Assembly (NCBI GenBank): GCA_037179385.1 | Contig: CM074187.1 | Location: forward strand, 2,418,001 to 2,482,000 | Origin: Holothuria scabra | Lineage: Eukaryota; Echinodermata; Holothuroidea; Aspidochirotida; Holothuriidae | Length of the DNA stretch: 64,000 bases | Direction: 5' to 3' | Part shown: one piece after another, positions 13,492-63,800 of the stretch | How the letters are laid out: the number at the start of each line of letters is the position of its first letter | Position numbering within the stretch: position 1 is the stretch's first letter | The notes under the pieces: model-generated | Told to the model about the DNA's origin: nothing | The model's input: only the letters and a program-made list of their open reading frames with translations | Database searches by the model: none | Translations under genes and position numbers: made by a program

Positions 13492-13597
13492 GAAGCGTTC
13501 GGAGACTGCGTTTCGGACCGTGCCACGTACAAGCTGAAGGGATAGAGTCTACAATTTAGTAAACATTTCCTCTGATCAATTTCGTCGAAGACAAAAG

Positions 13598-49794
<36,197 letters not shown>

Positions 49795-51646
49795 GTAAGC
49801 GTATAAGTAGGATCTTTGTCAGATCAACTTTTAAGTATGTACGCAAATATTATAACTATTATTGAACAATAACCTGGGATTTCCCAGCATGCTCTGTTCC
49901 TGCCAGGCTGCCATATTCCAAAGAATGGATTTCGCATTGACGTGGCATTGAATAGGGATTTTCGATGTTGATGTCAGCCCTCATCTGATTCAAATTGGCG
50001 TATTGGTTGTAAAAATGTCTACAGTCCCCGTCTCAATAGTCCACCTCTTATTTGTCAACTGATTTTTTAAGTGAGGGTGTCCCTCAACCCCTAAACGTAA
50101 CCCTACCGTATATCCCCTAACTCAACCTCAGGGGAAAAATATTGAGTGGACCCTATGCGAAAAAGGCATTGATGCAGGAAAAGTCTCCCACGGGTCATGA
50201 GCTAGCTTTGTATCTTCCCTTGGGGCTTGACGTCAGCGCGTTGTAATTTGGCTTTTACTGGGCGTCCCTAAACATGCGTAGTAGGTGTGTCAGCGATTAG
50301 CGCTCATGACAGCACCTAAGTAAGAATTGATCTTCAATGGACGGCTGGACGATAAAATAGAGCGGAGCACAACGATGTGACATCGGTGCACGACCTTAAA
50401 TGCGGACATGAGCAGAGCAATCTTGCGATTGTCTCATTTAGTCGGGCATAACTGGGGCCTATCATTCCTAATCTTTCAAATTCTTAGCTTCCCGGTGTCA
50501 TCGATTTGTGTGCAGCAAAATATCTCTTTCTTTATTCTCTCAATTTCATGAAATATGAATGATGCACGTAGACAATAAATTTAGACAATGTAAGGCTGAC
50601 GAACACGAATTGTCGACTTCACTAGCTGCCAACTGCTCGGATTCGTCTTTACGCAATATTCCAGCCAATACTTGTTGCATTCGTGATGTCAATCGAAATT
50701 CAATGACTCCCTGTCGCATTTCTGGAGCCACGATGATGGGAGCCGGGTTCCCAAAGATTAATGCACCCATCTCCGATTTGTACGTTATGCGACAAGATGT
50801 CATAGTATAACATGGACATGGTCTCTCTGCAGTTACATTTAGATACGTGCCTTATACCCGGAAAATAGCAGGTAACATTTACATTTACTGCAATTCATAC
50901 TGTCCATTTTCAAAATGCTTACAGAAAGTGGACTTTGCTCCAACTTATCAAGTGATGAGGGCAGTTTCGTTGTCCGTTCTCTGCATCTGTCAGCGAATAT
51001 GTGTGTACTGACCTTAAAGTTTGGTGCATGGATAAGGGCGGCTTTGGGATCATGTCAATTCTTCACTCGTAGCTAAACAATTAATGTAAGCAAGCTTCAA
51101 GTATATCGTTCTAGAGAAGTTTGGGAATCTGACGTTCATTTGGAGTGTCAGCAGTCATTTCGATTAATTACAATATTCACTCTATTCAGTCAAGTCTGTA
51201 GTTGTTCTTGTTTTTATAGTTTAAATTAGTATTTAAGATATGTTACGACTTAGGTTAGGTATATTTCTAGTGTTGTTTAATTACAGTTAAAGTAGACTAG
51301 CACGTCCTCCCGGATTCATGTTATTTGAACGAAAAGCTATGTCAGAGATCTTGCCAAAGTAGTATTTCTTAGCTATCGTATTGCATGAATTGCCATTTTG
51401 TAATTTATATATGTTGAGAGAGTATAACATTTCCTTTCTCAAAATTTGGAATACATCTTGCACCATCCAGAGTATTGTTTTTAAGTAGTGCTAGTACTAT
51501 CCATACACTTCCATAATTATTTGATTTTATTCAAGTTTGAACTGCGATGGCGGAAGAGAAGCTATTTTTATGTTTCATGTATCTACTACTTTGACCCTTG
51601 AGACCTTGCTCATCAGGAAATAAGACTCCATGAACTGCCTTGTTAA
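49795..51646 (+). other. Downstream of gene 1: 3' UTR and intergenic
   Basis: The first several hundred bases are probably 3' UTR. 50435-50480 resembles an arm of the MITE at 52246 (GGGCATAACTGGGGCC). Short open frames on both strands at 50546-50810 have no support. Confidence 0.4.
50574..50579 (+). terminator. Candidate polyadenylation signal of gene 1
   Basis: AATAAA lies about 780 bp after the stop codon, the first clear one I see. Other AATAAA words occur further downstream, so the 3' end is not fixed. Confidence 0.25.
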
Positions 51647-51902
51647 ATAGCACATGAAATGACTTTAAGAGAGCGATTTGGGGCAATTTTCAGACCTTAT
51701 CTATCTACAAAAATAACATTTATTTTAAAAACATTCCGCCCAACAAAAGAGAAATTATCAAGTGAAATAGTACCCCTTTCAGCACAACAGCTCAACAATA
51801 TAAAAGTGGGCGGAATCTTTTTTAAATAGAGGCTATTTTTGATGATAGATAGTGTCAGAGAATGTCCCCAAATTGTTGTTACCAAGTCATTTCATGGCCT
51901 TT
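51647..51902. mobile_element. Short TTAA-flanked palindromic MITE
   Basis: TTAA at 51643-51646 and 51903-51906. The ends are ATAGCACATGAAATGAC and, reversed, AAGGCCATGAAATGAC. The arms of about 120 bp match the ends of the 1.45-kb element at 23457, so this is its internally deleted relative. Confidence 0.8.
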
Positions 51903-52245
51903 TTAAGAATAAATAAGCAACAAAGAAGAAGATTCTGCATATCTCAGGATTTATACTGGTTGATTTTTTATAATTGAGAGGCCTTAGTATTCAAACTTTA
52001 ACCAACAAAACCTTGAAACATACACGATCATCCCACCTTTTTCTACTGTTGAAAATTAAATATTACAGGTAAACGTTTGTATTCATGTCATGGTTGTTAC
52101 AATTTATTCTTTTACTTGATGGTGATATTTTAAGGTGCTGTTATCGATTTTGTCTCATATTTGATATTTATTTATGGTAAACTAAACTAGTTGAATATTT
52201 TCAATGATGTAGTCTTTAGATTATGTAAATTGGACTTATTATACA

Positions 52246-52498
52246 CCAATCCGGACAGCTAGTGATGGTCTGATTTCAGTCGGCCATAACTGGGGTCCGT
52301 CACCTTTAAATCTTTCGATTTCCTTGTTTACCTCTGTCATGAATGGTTGTACTCTAATTTGTATGTTGAATTCTCCAATCTCATCAAAAAAGAGGGTTTG
52401 AAATTCATTTAAACAATTAATAAAGACGATTTCAGGATGATGGACCCCACTAATGGCGGCCTACAGTCACTAAAAACAAGCGCTAATCGGATTTGTCT
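52246..52498. mobile_element. Palindromic MITE, second copy
   Basis: Reverse-oriented counterpart of 34835-35095: ATCCGGACAGCTAGTGATGG at the left and CTAATCGGATTTGTCT at the right, with GGGGTCCGTCACC / GGTGGACC-type inner arms. Non-coding. Confidence 0.7.
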
Positions 52499-52499
52499 T

Positions 52500-53905
52500 T
52501 ACACCGATCTCCAAAAAGCCGTTACAGAGGATTGTGGGATATAATGTTAGCGTATATCTTTTTTGCCACGAGGAAGACTCGTCATTAGCAAAAATGGGTA
52601 CCAAAACTGTGTCCCAAAATCCTTTGTAACTTTTATTTGAAAAAAAAAAAATCTTAAAAGCGCGGGTGATACTACAGCGATATCGGATCGGATTTCAAAA
52701 AAAAAATTTGTGACTTTTAGTTTAGGTCTTCTCAATCTGTGGTCGGACGGTCGGAAAGGTCCAAAAGTCGTTTCGTGAGACGCAGCGACAGGCAGCTTTT
52801 TTTCGGACCACACGTGCATGATAAAAGTTTTCTGCCGCTGTGATGTCACAAATAAAAAGTTATTTCATTTTCGTACTCCTTTGAAACAAATCATGAATGT
52901 ACACAAGCTGACAAATTTTTGGCCGTTTCCAGCCAGAGGTGGAGACGATTTTAGCTGAAACCTGATCCGAAATCGATGTAGTGTGACCGGGAATTTAACA
53001 TGGGTTATCTCTGCTTTGCTAATCTAGTGATATTTATACAGGTATGACGACGGTATTAGAAACTACATCAAACACTATGATTACTAGGAAATTCGCCCAA
53101 GTAACATTGCAGTGTTAACTCAAGACATTGTGTGTAGAAATAAAACGCTTCCAAACGAACACCTTAATTGCAGCTGTGTAGTTACGAGGCTGGAAAATGA
53201 GGACTTTCTTGTTAAAGTTGTAGTTTATTTTGTTTGCAAGGGGTAAAGGTGATCACCTCTTGTTAAAATCTGTAAGCCTTGTGAGTGTAAGTACTTCATC
53301 TTGTTTATGTATCATGCTTACGTGTGGTAAAAGTTAAAACTAAAGCTTTAGGATTAAAAGTCATCATTGGTAGGTCTATGTGCTGGAGCATGTTGGTCTC
53401 AACTTGGTTCTGATGTCACATACTAAATTAGCACTTTATTTAGCAATTTATTTAACACTGTACATCTTAGTTATATCTGAAATATTTACTTACGTTGCAT
53501 GTTTTCATTCTAGTTTGACTATTAGCCCCATTTTCCATTTTGAGACGGGATAAACCTTTGTTTTTGGTGTTCATCTCTTGCCTACATTGATAGACAGGAC
53601 GGACAATTTTCAGTCACCAGTCAATTACTAAGGAAGTGCGCATTTTACAGCGCCAAAATTTGATACCAATAGCACGTGTTGTTTCAAGGATTTTTCTTTA
53701 AACTTTATTTTACGACCCAAACTGTATTTGAAAAAGCTTTCAAATAGATTCTTACGTTGAAGGGTTGAGTATTAGGGTTTTTTGAAATCTACAAACGAAT
53801 CTGAAACGGGCCTGTTTTTTTTTTTTTTGGGGGGGGGGGAAGGGTGGGGGTGGGGCGGGGGGTTGTGATGAGGTCTGCGTTTCTGAATACTTCAGTGACA
53901 GCCGA
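52500..53905. other. Intergenic; nothing supported
   Basis: AT-rich with a T/G homopolymer junction at about 53819-53840. No exon chain. Confidence 0.35.
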
Positions 53906-54021
53906 CCTGGGGCCCATTCCACAAAGAGTTACGCACAATCTTAAGTATGATTTACTGTTGACTTAAGTATGGGGAATCAAACTTAAGATTGTGAGCAACT
54001 CTTTGTGGAATGGTCCCCTGG
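53906..54021. repeat. 116-bp near-perfect palindrome (MITE-like)
   Basis: Left arm CCTGGGGCCCATTCCACAAA and right arm reversed CCAGGGGACCATTCCACAAA pair over about 47 bp with few mismatches, including AGAGTT and CACAATCTTAAGT. The flanks show no obvious duplication. Confidence 0.7.
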
Positions 54022-57000
54022 TTTTTATTTGGATCAGTTTATGGCGTTCAGAGTGCATTATGTAATGAAACGTTCCTGGGGCCAGTTGTAAAAAACGGTT
54101 TCATTTTTTGTTCAGAGATTAAGTGGTCTTGATGCAGCTGCAAAAATTGTAGACGCAATAGTATGCGCTAGTACCTTGATCTATTTCACCAAATTTATAC
54201 CTGCCCTAGATTTTGCCCAGTTCCACGGTTGTGCCATATTCAACAATCCCAAAAAATAATGGATATGATTGTTTAGACTAGACTGTTCAACGGCACATAA
54301 ACTGGCAATATTTGGGCAGGGGGACCATATGTCACCCCACTGAATTTAAATGATGGGTGAGACCGAGAAAACTTGTTTCTGCTTTGCAGCGCTGCATGTT
54401 CCTAACACCTCCTTATTGCGACTGGAAGCACATTTGGGCTCTTTTAACATTACAGTTGACCAAAGAAAGACAAGGTTTTACAACCATAGCTAAGCAGGGG
54501 GGCTGCGGAGTGAATTTTAAAGCCGGGGGGACTAATCAACAAAGCGTTCAATTTGTTAAACAATAACAATGTAAGGCGGCCCAAAATGCCTGTGACAGAA
54601 AACGCCCCACCTCTGCAATCCCTGCTAAGTGGAGATATTTTTCAAAAAGTTCTTGGAGACCGAAGATAATATTTAGACTTAGAGAAACAGGTAAACTTCG
54701 ATAGGTGCACAGACTGAAAGTACGACAGGACGTACTGTCGCCTAGTCGTAGTTTAGTTCTGGTTCTCCGTAAGCTTGTCCAGTAGTATCTCACTGTGAGC
54801 TTTTAGATCTGCACAAAACACACAGCCTGTCAACAATTCTAGTTTGTTCAAATGCTTGCCTTGCGTCAATGCCCTATCACCACTCACTGCACCTTGACGT
54901 AATATAGATTTGCAAAGTTTTTGTTTTGTACCTTGGGAGCGAAACTTGCAAGTTTTTGTATTCTTTTTCATATTATGTTTTCTTGTAACATTTTTCTATT
55001 GTATCAGGTTTATTCTCAGATACTATCGTAATAAACACGATGAGCAACAAATAATCTACTTGCTTGGATGTGCAGTATTTTATACAATCTTTTCCACAAC
55101 AATTGTGGTTCTCTCTCAAAGAAACTCTTTGATAGAGAGAAGTGTATTCCTACGCCTACAAAAAATATATGCTCTGACTGCCATTCTCTAAATAAACCTT
55201 GTTGAACGATTTTACAGTCCAAGTTTACCACTCTGTCATAACCTTGAACATACCCATTAGGAGGGGCACGAGCAGTACACTTCCCCACACCACCATGTCA
55301 TCCAAAGACCCTGTCAAGAAACGAGTGTCTCATTCAATTTTCTTGAATGCATGGTCATGGAAAACACAATGGTCTGTTGGCAAATCTTTCACAATTATTT
55401 CAAGAAACCTATTCTTACATGCAATACAAAGTACTCAGCAAAAATTTACCAGGCACTTATAAAACTTGCTTCGAGTTCAATGTTACAACTGTTGTAACTC
55501 CTCCTAAATTCGACTAAGGAAAAGGAGCGGTAGACCTTACTTGTTCATGTCTTGCAATCAAGGTTAGCTAACAAAGACTGAAAGTCTCATGACAGAACCA
55601 ATTGAACAACAACACATTTAATGAGGGAGTTGATAATTGGAAGGTATATCCCTTTGAAGTGAGGTTTGCATCAAGGTCACACACAATCTTTTACGCTATT
55701 AAGCTTGTGAATATGTAAAGATCATTTGAAGATACTCCAAAATATCTAAAAACACATTCCTTATCTAAGGTACAGTTCATTGAAAAGAGATTGTTTGAGT
55801 GTTGTGATTCGAGAGCATTACCTTTTTTAAATTGCATATGTGAATATTCAGTTGTACATAATGACTTGGGGGTTTTCCAAGGACTATGAGACTGGCAGAT
55901 CTGGGTAATGTAGAATGAGTAGAGAAAAAGGAGGACAAAGAACAAGCAGGTATATGAATGAGTGTGGACTGAATTGCATGTAATATGCCAAGAATGGCCA
56001 AATTGTCTTTGAAGTGCTCAGTAGCCACAAATCTCCACTTTTCAATCCTAACAACTTACATATGCTCCTCTCTTAAGGCTTATAGAAGAACTGCAGAGAG
56101 TTAAACTTGTTAAAACATTCACACTTGGAATAAAAGAAAAACACCAAAAAATAAAATGCTCCTTAAACAGCTTAAAAGAAACCAATCGGTGACTGTTTTC
56201 CTCGGTTTTTGGCATAGATCCTACCCCCCCCAAAAAAAAAAAAAAAATTAATCCACAACACAGACTCAAGCATTTACTCCACATTGTTTTACCTCAAACT
56301 GCTTCACAGAGAAACTTATAAGTATGAAATTGAAAGGAATGTACAAAATATCACTTATGTTTTACTTGGAACAACTCCATCATTAAATTTTTTTCTAATA
56401 AGAAATTTAAAATTCATCCAATCATAATTAATTATTTATATGAGTTCGTAAACATGATGTCTAAAATAATAGATTCTGGGCATGAACATTTCAGTAAGAA
56501 TGACACACTGAGTAGAAAAACGTCACCAAAAGCCACTTGGTATGGATGAAGTTGAACGGAATGAGTTGTGAGATGTAAAATAGAAATAAACAGCACTACA
56601 AATTCACAAATTTTAAACCCAAAAAAGACTGAATACTTGAATACTGCATTGACATTTGGACGGATTGGTACAAAATACTGATTATTAATGCATTTGGATG
56701 GATTCAAAAAACTTTTAATGATTGTCAGGAAAATTAGAAATTTAAATATGTTTACAAATAACTACATATATATATATATATACATATATATATCTATCTA
56801 TATGTGTATATTTGCATAAGGGAGCCCACTTCCTTATGAGATAATAAACAACACCATCACAAAATCTTACTCTTTTACAGTTTAAAATAAGAACACACTG
56901 TATATGCTTGAACTTTGAACCTGTCATGCAAAAATTGACTAGGATGTTGGTGAGTTTTCATTGCCAGGCACAAAATGTATCAACATCTAAGGTTTGTAAA

Positions 57001-57165
57001 CCCTAAAGACTGGAAAAGTAGAATGTTTTATGCAAAATATAGGTAAAGTGGGGTAAGCACCACGTGGTATGACCCACTTGTCTACCATTACCTGGTAAGT
57101 GAACTTTCCTTACGCTTTAAGGAAAATGCTGGATCATTAGATCTGAAACTGAGCGAAAAGCTTAA
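54022..57165. other. Intergenic between convergent genes
   Basis: Genes 1 and 2 converge here. I see only short ORFs, a (TA)-rich patch at 56765-56800 and no repeat with clear borders. Confidence 0.4.
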
Positions 57166-57415
57166 AGGGCAAGAGCATTTGCCCCAAACATATTTTGAAG
57201 CAAGAGCTAAATATCACAATTTTCTTTTTACCTCAAAGTGCCCTTCACAATATTTTAGGACTTCAATATTGCATATTCAAGGTTAATCAAACAGTTACTA
57301 CTAGTAAACTTCACATTTGAGGAGAAAAATTATTTACACATGAAGCCAATCATGAAACAGCACAGTCTACTACACTACCCCAAGCTGGAAGGGGGGGGGG
57401 GACTACTCTTGGCCT
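57166..57415. mobile_element. TTAA-type MITE, second copy
   Basis: TTAA at 57162-57165, TTCA at 57416-57419. Left end AGGGCAAGAGCATTTGCCCC, right end reversed AGGCCAAGAGTAGTCC. It matches 20881-21133 internally and carries a G10 run. Confidence 0.65.
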
Positions 57416-57611
57416 TTCACGATCCACTCTTTTGGCATTAGAAATGTCATTTTTCAAATGACATGTACGCATTTTGTTCTTCAAAATCAATTTTAATTCC
57501 TGAAACTTACCCCAACATGAGATATTTTGAGTTAAGTAGGCTACCCAATCACATTTTAAATGAAATATATGGGCAATTTAAGAGGTTTCCCTTTTCATAA
57601 AAAAATACATG

Positions 57612-57617
57612 TTTATT
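57612..57617 (-). terminator. Polyadenylation signal of gene 2
   Basis: AATAAA on the minus strand, about 70 bases after the TAG stop, sits in an AT-rich stretch. Distance and position are normal for a short 3' UTR. Confidence 0.5.
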
Positions 57618-57686
57618 TTAAAGATATAAGAATAAACAGGAATTGAAGGATTGAATTGAGAGCACCGACTCTACCTTCTCGATATT

Positions 57687-58003
57687 CTATGTCTCTAACC
57701 CATTCTTACTCCTCCTTCCCATCTCCCCAGCATTGCTACTTCCTTGGCTGTTGGGTTTTTTAGGGATTTCTGGCAAAGGTGAAAGACGTGGCTTGATGCC
57801 ATTATGTTTAGCTGCAACGTTTGGAGTGTGACGACCTGCTGCATGGAGTAGCCCCAGCCTGCTAAGTCTCTTCTGGTTTTCATTAACCTTCTTTGGGTTT
57901 TTAGATGAGTCAAGAAGCTCCTTGTGAGCCTTCCTCATATTTAAATCATACTTCAGGATGTATGCTGGGAACAAACTTTTCTCATCAAAAGGATTCAGTA
58001 AGT
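57687..58003 (-). CDS. Gene 2 terminal coding exon
   Basis: Acceptor TTATTGCAG, ends at TAG 57689-57687. It encodes 104 residues: an initial LLNPFDEK, a Lys/Asn-rich helix-like stretch (KELLDSSKNPKKVNENQKR), RLGLLHAAGRHTP, then a Pro/Ser/Gly-rich tail. No domain recognised. Confidence 0.75.
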
Positions 58004-60835
58004 CTGCAATAAAAAATACAGAAAGAGGAAGAAAACTTGTGAAAATATGCCCAGTGTGTTATAGCTAATGAATGATTTATGGTCAACAATTTCGATTAGA
58101 TAATATTTACCTGAAGATACATTCCAGATATAACTGGTAAAGAATAAATAGTGGGTGTACAATGTCATGAGCATATGGATATACTGTGAATCATTTTAAA
58201 TAAGCCCATAGGCCATTTTCCAAATAAAATTTACAAGGGATGATAGGATACGGGTTTAGTGTGAGCTGTTTTTGACCATTTGCAATAAAATGTCAGTAAA
58301 AATATAATGAACAGCACAACTCAATCCCTGCATTATTTGCAACTGTTATTTAGAAAAGGAAATAGTTTATTATAGAATTTACAGAGACACTAGTGGACAA
58401 CTTGCAACACCTGTGAGACAGATGACAGTCTCCAATATAGAATGATCTGAGTAGCTGAGTGAAGGAAGGAGGCCATTGGTTGGTCCTTCAGCTGCAAATT
58501 GTCTTAATTTTACTGTCTATATGCAATCTTAAACCCTCATATCCAGTGAAATTGAGGGAATCAAGAGGGGCATGACATGAGGGAAAAGTCTAAGGATAGA
58601 TAGAAAAAAACCCTATTTTAGGTGTTTTTTGTATTGCAAGATTGGGTTATGGGGGGGGGGGTTTAACCCCCAAAACCCTCCCCGTGGTTACGCCACTGTA
58701 CCTTAAAACTAATGATAATAATGTTAAATCATGTGTAAGATAATTTTCTTTCTGCCCTATCCATTTACAAGTATGTGACACTTCTGTATGAGGAGGGGAA
58801 AGGGGAGGGGGGAGATTACACCTTTCTGATAAAGCAAGTCAAATATTGCACAAGATAAAAACATAAAACATGTTTCTGTGACACTTCAAGCAGTATCCCC
58901 TCAAATTGTGGCAACTTCCCTTCCAGTACCAAATTGTTCACACAATGAACTTTCCAGATTCTGTATTATTCCATCAAGAACACAAGCATCAGTCAGCACC
59001 ACAATCAGCACCTTACCTACTTATTTTTGAGTTTACTAATTTCACCATCACCTAACAAATGAAATAAATTGTTGAAGGCTTGAAATATTTCCCTTAACAT
59101 GTCCTGCATTTAAACATTGATCAAGTGTCCAATGCAAACAAGCAAAAAACACCAACTACCAACAACTTTAATAAATAAACAGACAAACAACTTACCATTA
59201 GTCTGCACATCTTCCTCTGAATTCTCTTCAGCAATCTTAGTAACCTCTCTTTCACTGAAGTAAAGATGTGGATGACTCATGAAGTCTGGTTTGCTAAGAG
59301 TCCCTACATCACTGAGTTCTGTTACATCTAGGGCCTAACAAATAAAAAATGTACAGATTTCTTTATTTTTTCTGAGTCAAGATTTACAGCCCCCAACAGC
59401 CCCTAACAGTTTCAAATATTTCTTTTTATCAAAAAATTTTCTTTTAAAAAAGAATTACATTCTTTCCAAATAGAACTGACACAGATTGGGGTACACATGT
59501 TTTTGTATGCTTTGCTCTATGTCATTGGCATTTAAATGTGGCACTAAATGGTGCATACCAAATTCTATCCCACACTTCAGCATAATTGCTAGTTTTGGTA
59601 TGGTTATGAAATATTCTAAAACTGTGTTTAAATCTTCAGTACATACAACATACTATACTATTTTTCTGTTTTTTCTGTATTTTTTTTAATTCCATCCCCT
59701 TGTACCTTCATAAAAGGTCAAAGTTAAAAAATTCACTTCTGGTTTTGTCAACCCTAAGGATATACTCATGCCTCAACTGTCCTCGAAATGAAATTTGCAA
59801 AAACAAAAGATAACACTGGCTATATATTTGACTAGTCTCTTGACCTCTCAACATCTCATGTGTGCTTCTCAAGACATGAGCAGGTGAAGTTATCACATTT
59901 TCAACAAATAGTGAACTTGAAGCAAAGACATATGACATCATAACCTCACATCAATGGACAGTCTTTTGTTTTTCTTTGAACTGTACATCTTATTTTCTCC
60001 TCAACAATCCCATATTTTTAAAATGTGATTGCATAAATGGCATGAGAACTTAACAAATTTCCCCACAGGAAGACCATATTCCTATCAACTTCAAGGTCAA
60101 CACAACAGTCTGAAAAACAAAGGGAAACAAAGCATTCCTTGTCAATGTGAGGAACTGATTGAAACTCTGCTGTCCTCAAGCTCACTTTGGAACACAAATC
60201 TAGTATAAATTCGTTTGCTGATAACGCATGAAATACATGTCTGATTTGAATGAAAATTTCACCACACTGCACGGATTTGGTTCCTCTTTCACTGATAATA
60301 ATTGAAGTTTTGCTTAAACCTTCCCTTTAAAACATACAAGGCCCTTATTGCAACCATACAGTTGAAAAGTCCATCACAACATTGAATGGTATTTTTAATG
60401 AGACTGTTACAGTATGAAGTATGTAATACATGCTGTATTTTAATCCATCAAAGTTACACTTAATTCACTTACTGCAATTTGTGGGTCTTATGGATTATTA
60501 ACAATTTTTCCAAAGGGTAACACAGACAAACTGGCATTCACAGGGTGTAATATGAATTTGTTAACACTCTTTGTCATGGCACTTAAGTTTTGCTACAAGT
60601 AATTCTTAATAATTGAACAAGTTATATCTAATATGCATACTTTGAAGTGTAAGAACCCTTGACCAGGTTTAATGGTGGAAGTATTTGATAATTACACTAA
60701 ATACTTAATTGATGGAATACAAAATATTACTTCAAATTTTCAGTGTTTTCAATATTTGCTATGTCATTATGTAATTGCCCTTCTTAGAATGTCAAATGTA
60801 GGTGGCCTGTAACTGACTTTATAGGGAAGGTTTTT

Positions 60836-60867
<32 letters not shown>

Positions 60868-63800
60868 GGCAATAAAAAAAAAATCAAAACACACTACAAG
60901 AGTAGTAAAAGTGCAAGGGATGGAAAAGTAAATATAGAATAAAACAAAAAAGAAAAGAGAACAAGAATAGCCATTATAAGGAAACAGGTTCTGAAGAAGA
61001 ATGCCTACAAGTTTGCAACTATCTGGTTACAATGAACTATTGCCTTCTTCATCTGATAATGTATCACATGGGAAAATAATTAAATTCCACATTTGTGTCA
61101 GTTAAATAAAGAAACAGTATGAAGCATGCATCCTGCTTTGAAAAGAAGATATTTTGATGAGGATGGAACATCTTATGCCTCTGTTTTTTTTTTTCATCAA
61201 AAATATGAGAGGCATGAAACAGGAAGGACAGGTTTATGTACCACGTTCTATATATATAAAAGTTTTTCTGAGTTGACCCATTGTCATAATAAAATATAAT
61301 TCAATGACAAATGCAAGTCATACTATACTTTCCTGACATCTGAAAAATGAAGACTTTCACTGTTTGAATAAATTAAATATTATTAAAAGTCAGACAGACT
61401 TTCATGATGCGCTTGTGACACTCCTCCATCTAAAGAGGTGACAAAGACCTCTCAAATGTTAATCAAATAATTGATTTAATAATTCTCAGCATTTCAGAAT
61501 TTCAAGATGTTGCCAGAAACTCTCACTGGGTTACTTAATTTATAGTTAGTTAGATGGAGTTTAACAGCCCAGTTTCCAACCAATTTTTCCAGTCCAGCTG
61601 GCTATGGCCTCTTTTCCAGTAGTGTCTCACTGCCTTGTTTTCACTACTCCATTGCTTAGCACCAAGTACAACCGCAGTTGGTTCCCTTTTAAATTCTTCC
61701 TTATGACTCTCTCTCACTGGGATTATGGGATTGATGGTAAGTAAAATTAGGAGAAAACTAAATCTCCCGATTATACCGTCAAATACAACAAGAATTAAAC
61801 ACTTCGTAGTATTTTAAAAATTCAAGTCTCTATCTGTTTCTATCTTCCTGTTACATGTATCATAAATTTATTTAAGTGATCAAATCCTAAGAAAGGGTTA
61901 TAAAGGGATAAGATGTAATAGCACTGATGATAATTGGCACCATGAGTGGCACTAGTTATGTACCATAATACTGGTACCATAAGAAAAAGACAGGATTCTT
62001 AACACACAATATCTGGAAAACCAACATACATGAAGCAGTGGGGTGTGCAGGATTTCAAAGGTGGGGGGTACAAACTGTGATTCCCCCAACTGAAAGGATT
62101 TTGATGACCTTTTTCCTTTTTTGCTTTCCTATAGTTCTTGGCAATGATACTTGTGCTATCCAAATTTTTTTTTGGCCTGTGCCCCCTGCCCCTTCCCCTT
62201 TTAGCATGGTACTGACATGAAGTGTTCTATCACACCTACCTCCTGCTACAATATTTTACATGAGTTTAGCAGTTTAACACTAAACATATAATGAGAGTAA
62301 AGAAATAATAATAATCAGGCTTTACGATGCTAAGTGGCCACCAATGTGGGAGAAGCCATTGGCTTTTTGAATCACAACTTCACGTCGGGTGGCAACCAAT
62401 TCAACAATTTGGATCAAATTTGGTGTTTTTTTGAAAGACCAGTTCAGATGGGAAAACCACAGACTGCTCTTGGATGAAAAATCCACCTTACCTGGCCAGG
62501 AATCGAACTCTAGACCTCCCGGTTGCTAAGCCTCGTTCAACTTTTTTTAAATTATTACTATCCAAGCAGCTGTACCGCAGAATTATATTTGAGTTCATGT
62601 TGCCTAACAGAATGCATTATACTTCAATCTGTTGATTTAGTGTGCAAATTTTTGGAAGAACATTCCTCCAAAGTTTCTCTCGCACACACAGTTTACGTAA
62701 TGCAGAACTTACACAAGTCCCACCATCTGGCCGTGTCAGAAATCTTTGAAGCAACATATACGAGGAACTTCTCAACCATGTGGTGCTGTGTGTCATCATA
62801 TGCAAAGTAATTATTCCAATGCCAAACAATTATTACTAAAACACAACATATGCTGATAAGTAATGATCTTTCAAAGATTGCACAAAATGTTAAAAGAAAG
62901 CAACTGCCATTTCAATGTGGGAAGTACCGGTTCTTAAAACAGGTTTGTTCCATTCTGTAGTTCCTGGGTAAAATTTGTGACTGGAATGGTGCAAAGGAAC
63001 ATTTCTGGTTATACTAAAATGTTAAAAGACACAAGGCAGTTATTAAATAGTTACGATGTTTAAGTTTCAGCAGTTAGTTAGGCACAGTCATTTATCTAAC
63101 TGGCAGTTAATGCCAAGTCACTTTTTCATTTTGTGTGCCCAACTCCCCATACTGCCAAGTTAAATAAATGACTCTCCCCTTAGATATTTCAATAATACTT
63201 CATTCAATTGCAGTGCCAATGAAGAATTTTTTGTAGTGTGGTGGGGTCATACCCTACATGTACCAGTACATATCAGTACTGATCCTAATACTGTGAAACA
63301 ACATTAAGGAATATTGTTGAAAAAGTTCAAGTTAGTAAAACCACTACAGGAACATAAAATGTAAGAAAAGGAGTGAAGAAAGAGTAAGGCCCAAATGACA
63401 GAAAATAAATGTCTGAAGAAAAAGACAAAACAACAAAGTAGTAAGGATTTTTGTGATATTACCTGTGACCACATGGGAAAGCTCCACCTGTCATTAAACT
63501 GAGGGAAAAAATTCTGCAAAGTTTAGTTTCTTGTCATTACTTATTATCATTACTTTTATTTGAGCGTTGATTCTGTAATGTTTCTTAAGACATTATTCAG
63601 AATATTTGCAATATTTTAGGAAGACGACACTAGATATTGAATAAAAGTTAGTGTTGTTCAACAACCCTCTTACATTTCCAGTGGAGGTAAAACCACTGCT
63701 ACTCAAAATTTACCTAACTCCATTGTGTTGAAAACAATAACATCAGAAAAGATATTACTACAAATTTACAGACATTTTAGCCTTAAAAATATAAAATAGT

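Larger units (their letters stand above)
59335..63462 (-). other. Gene 2 intron, about 4.1 kb
   Basis: From donor GTAATA to acceptor TTAG. Apart from two SINEs and a T15G21 tract, nothing recognised. An extra in-phase micro-exon could be missed. Confidence 0.55.

Noticed and set aside
50546..50810. Open frames on both strands after gene 1
   Set aside because: Mirror-image openness without homology, and likely within or near the 3' UTR.
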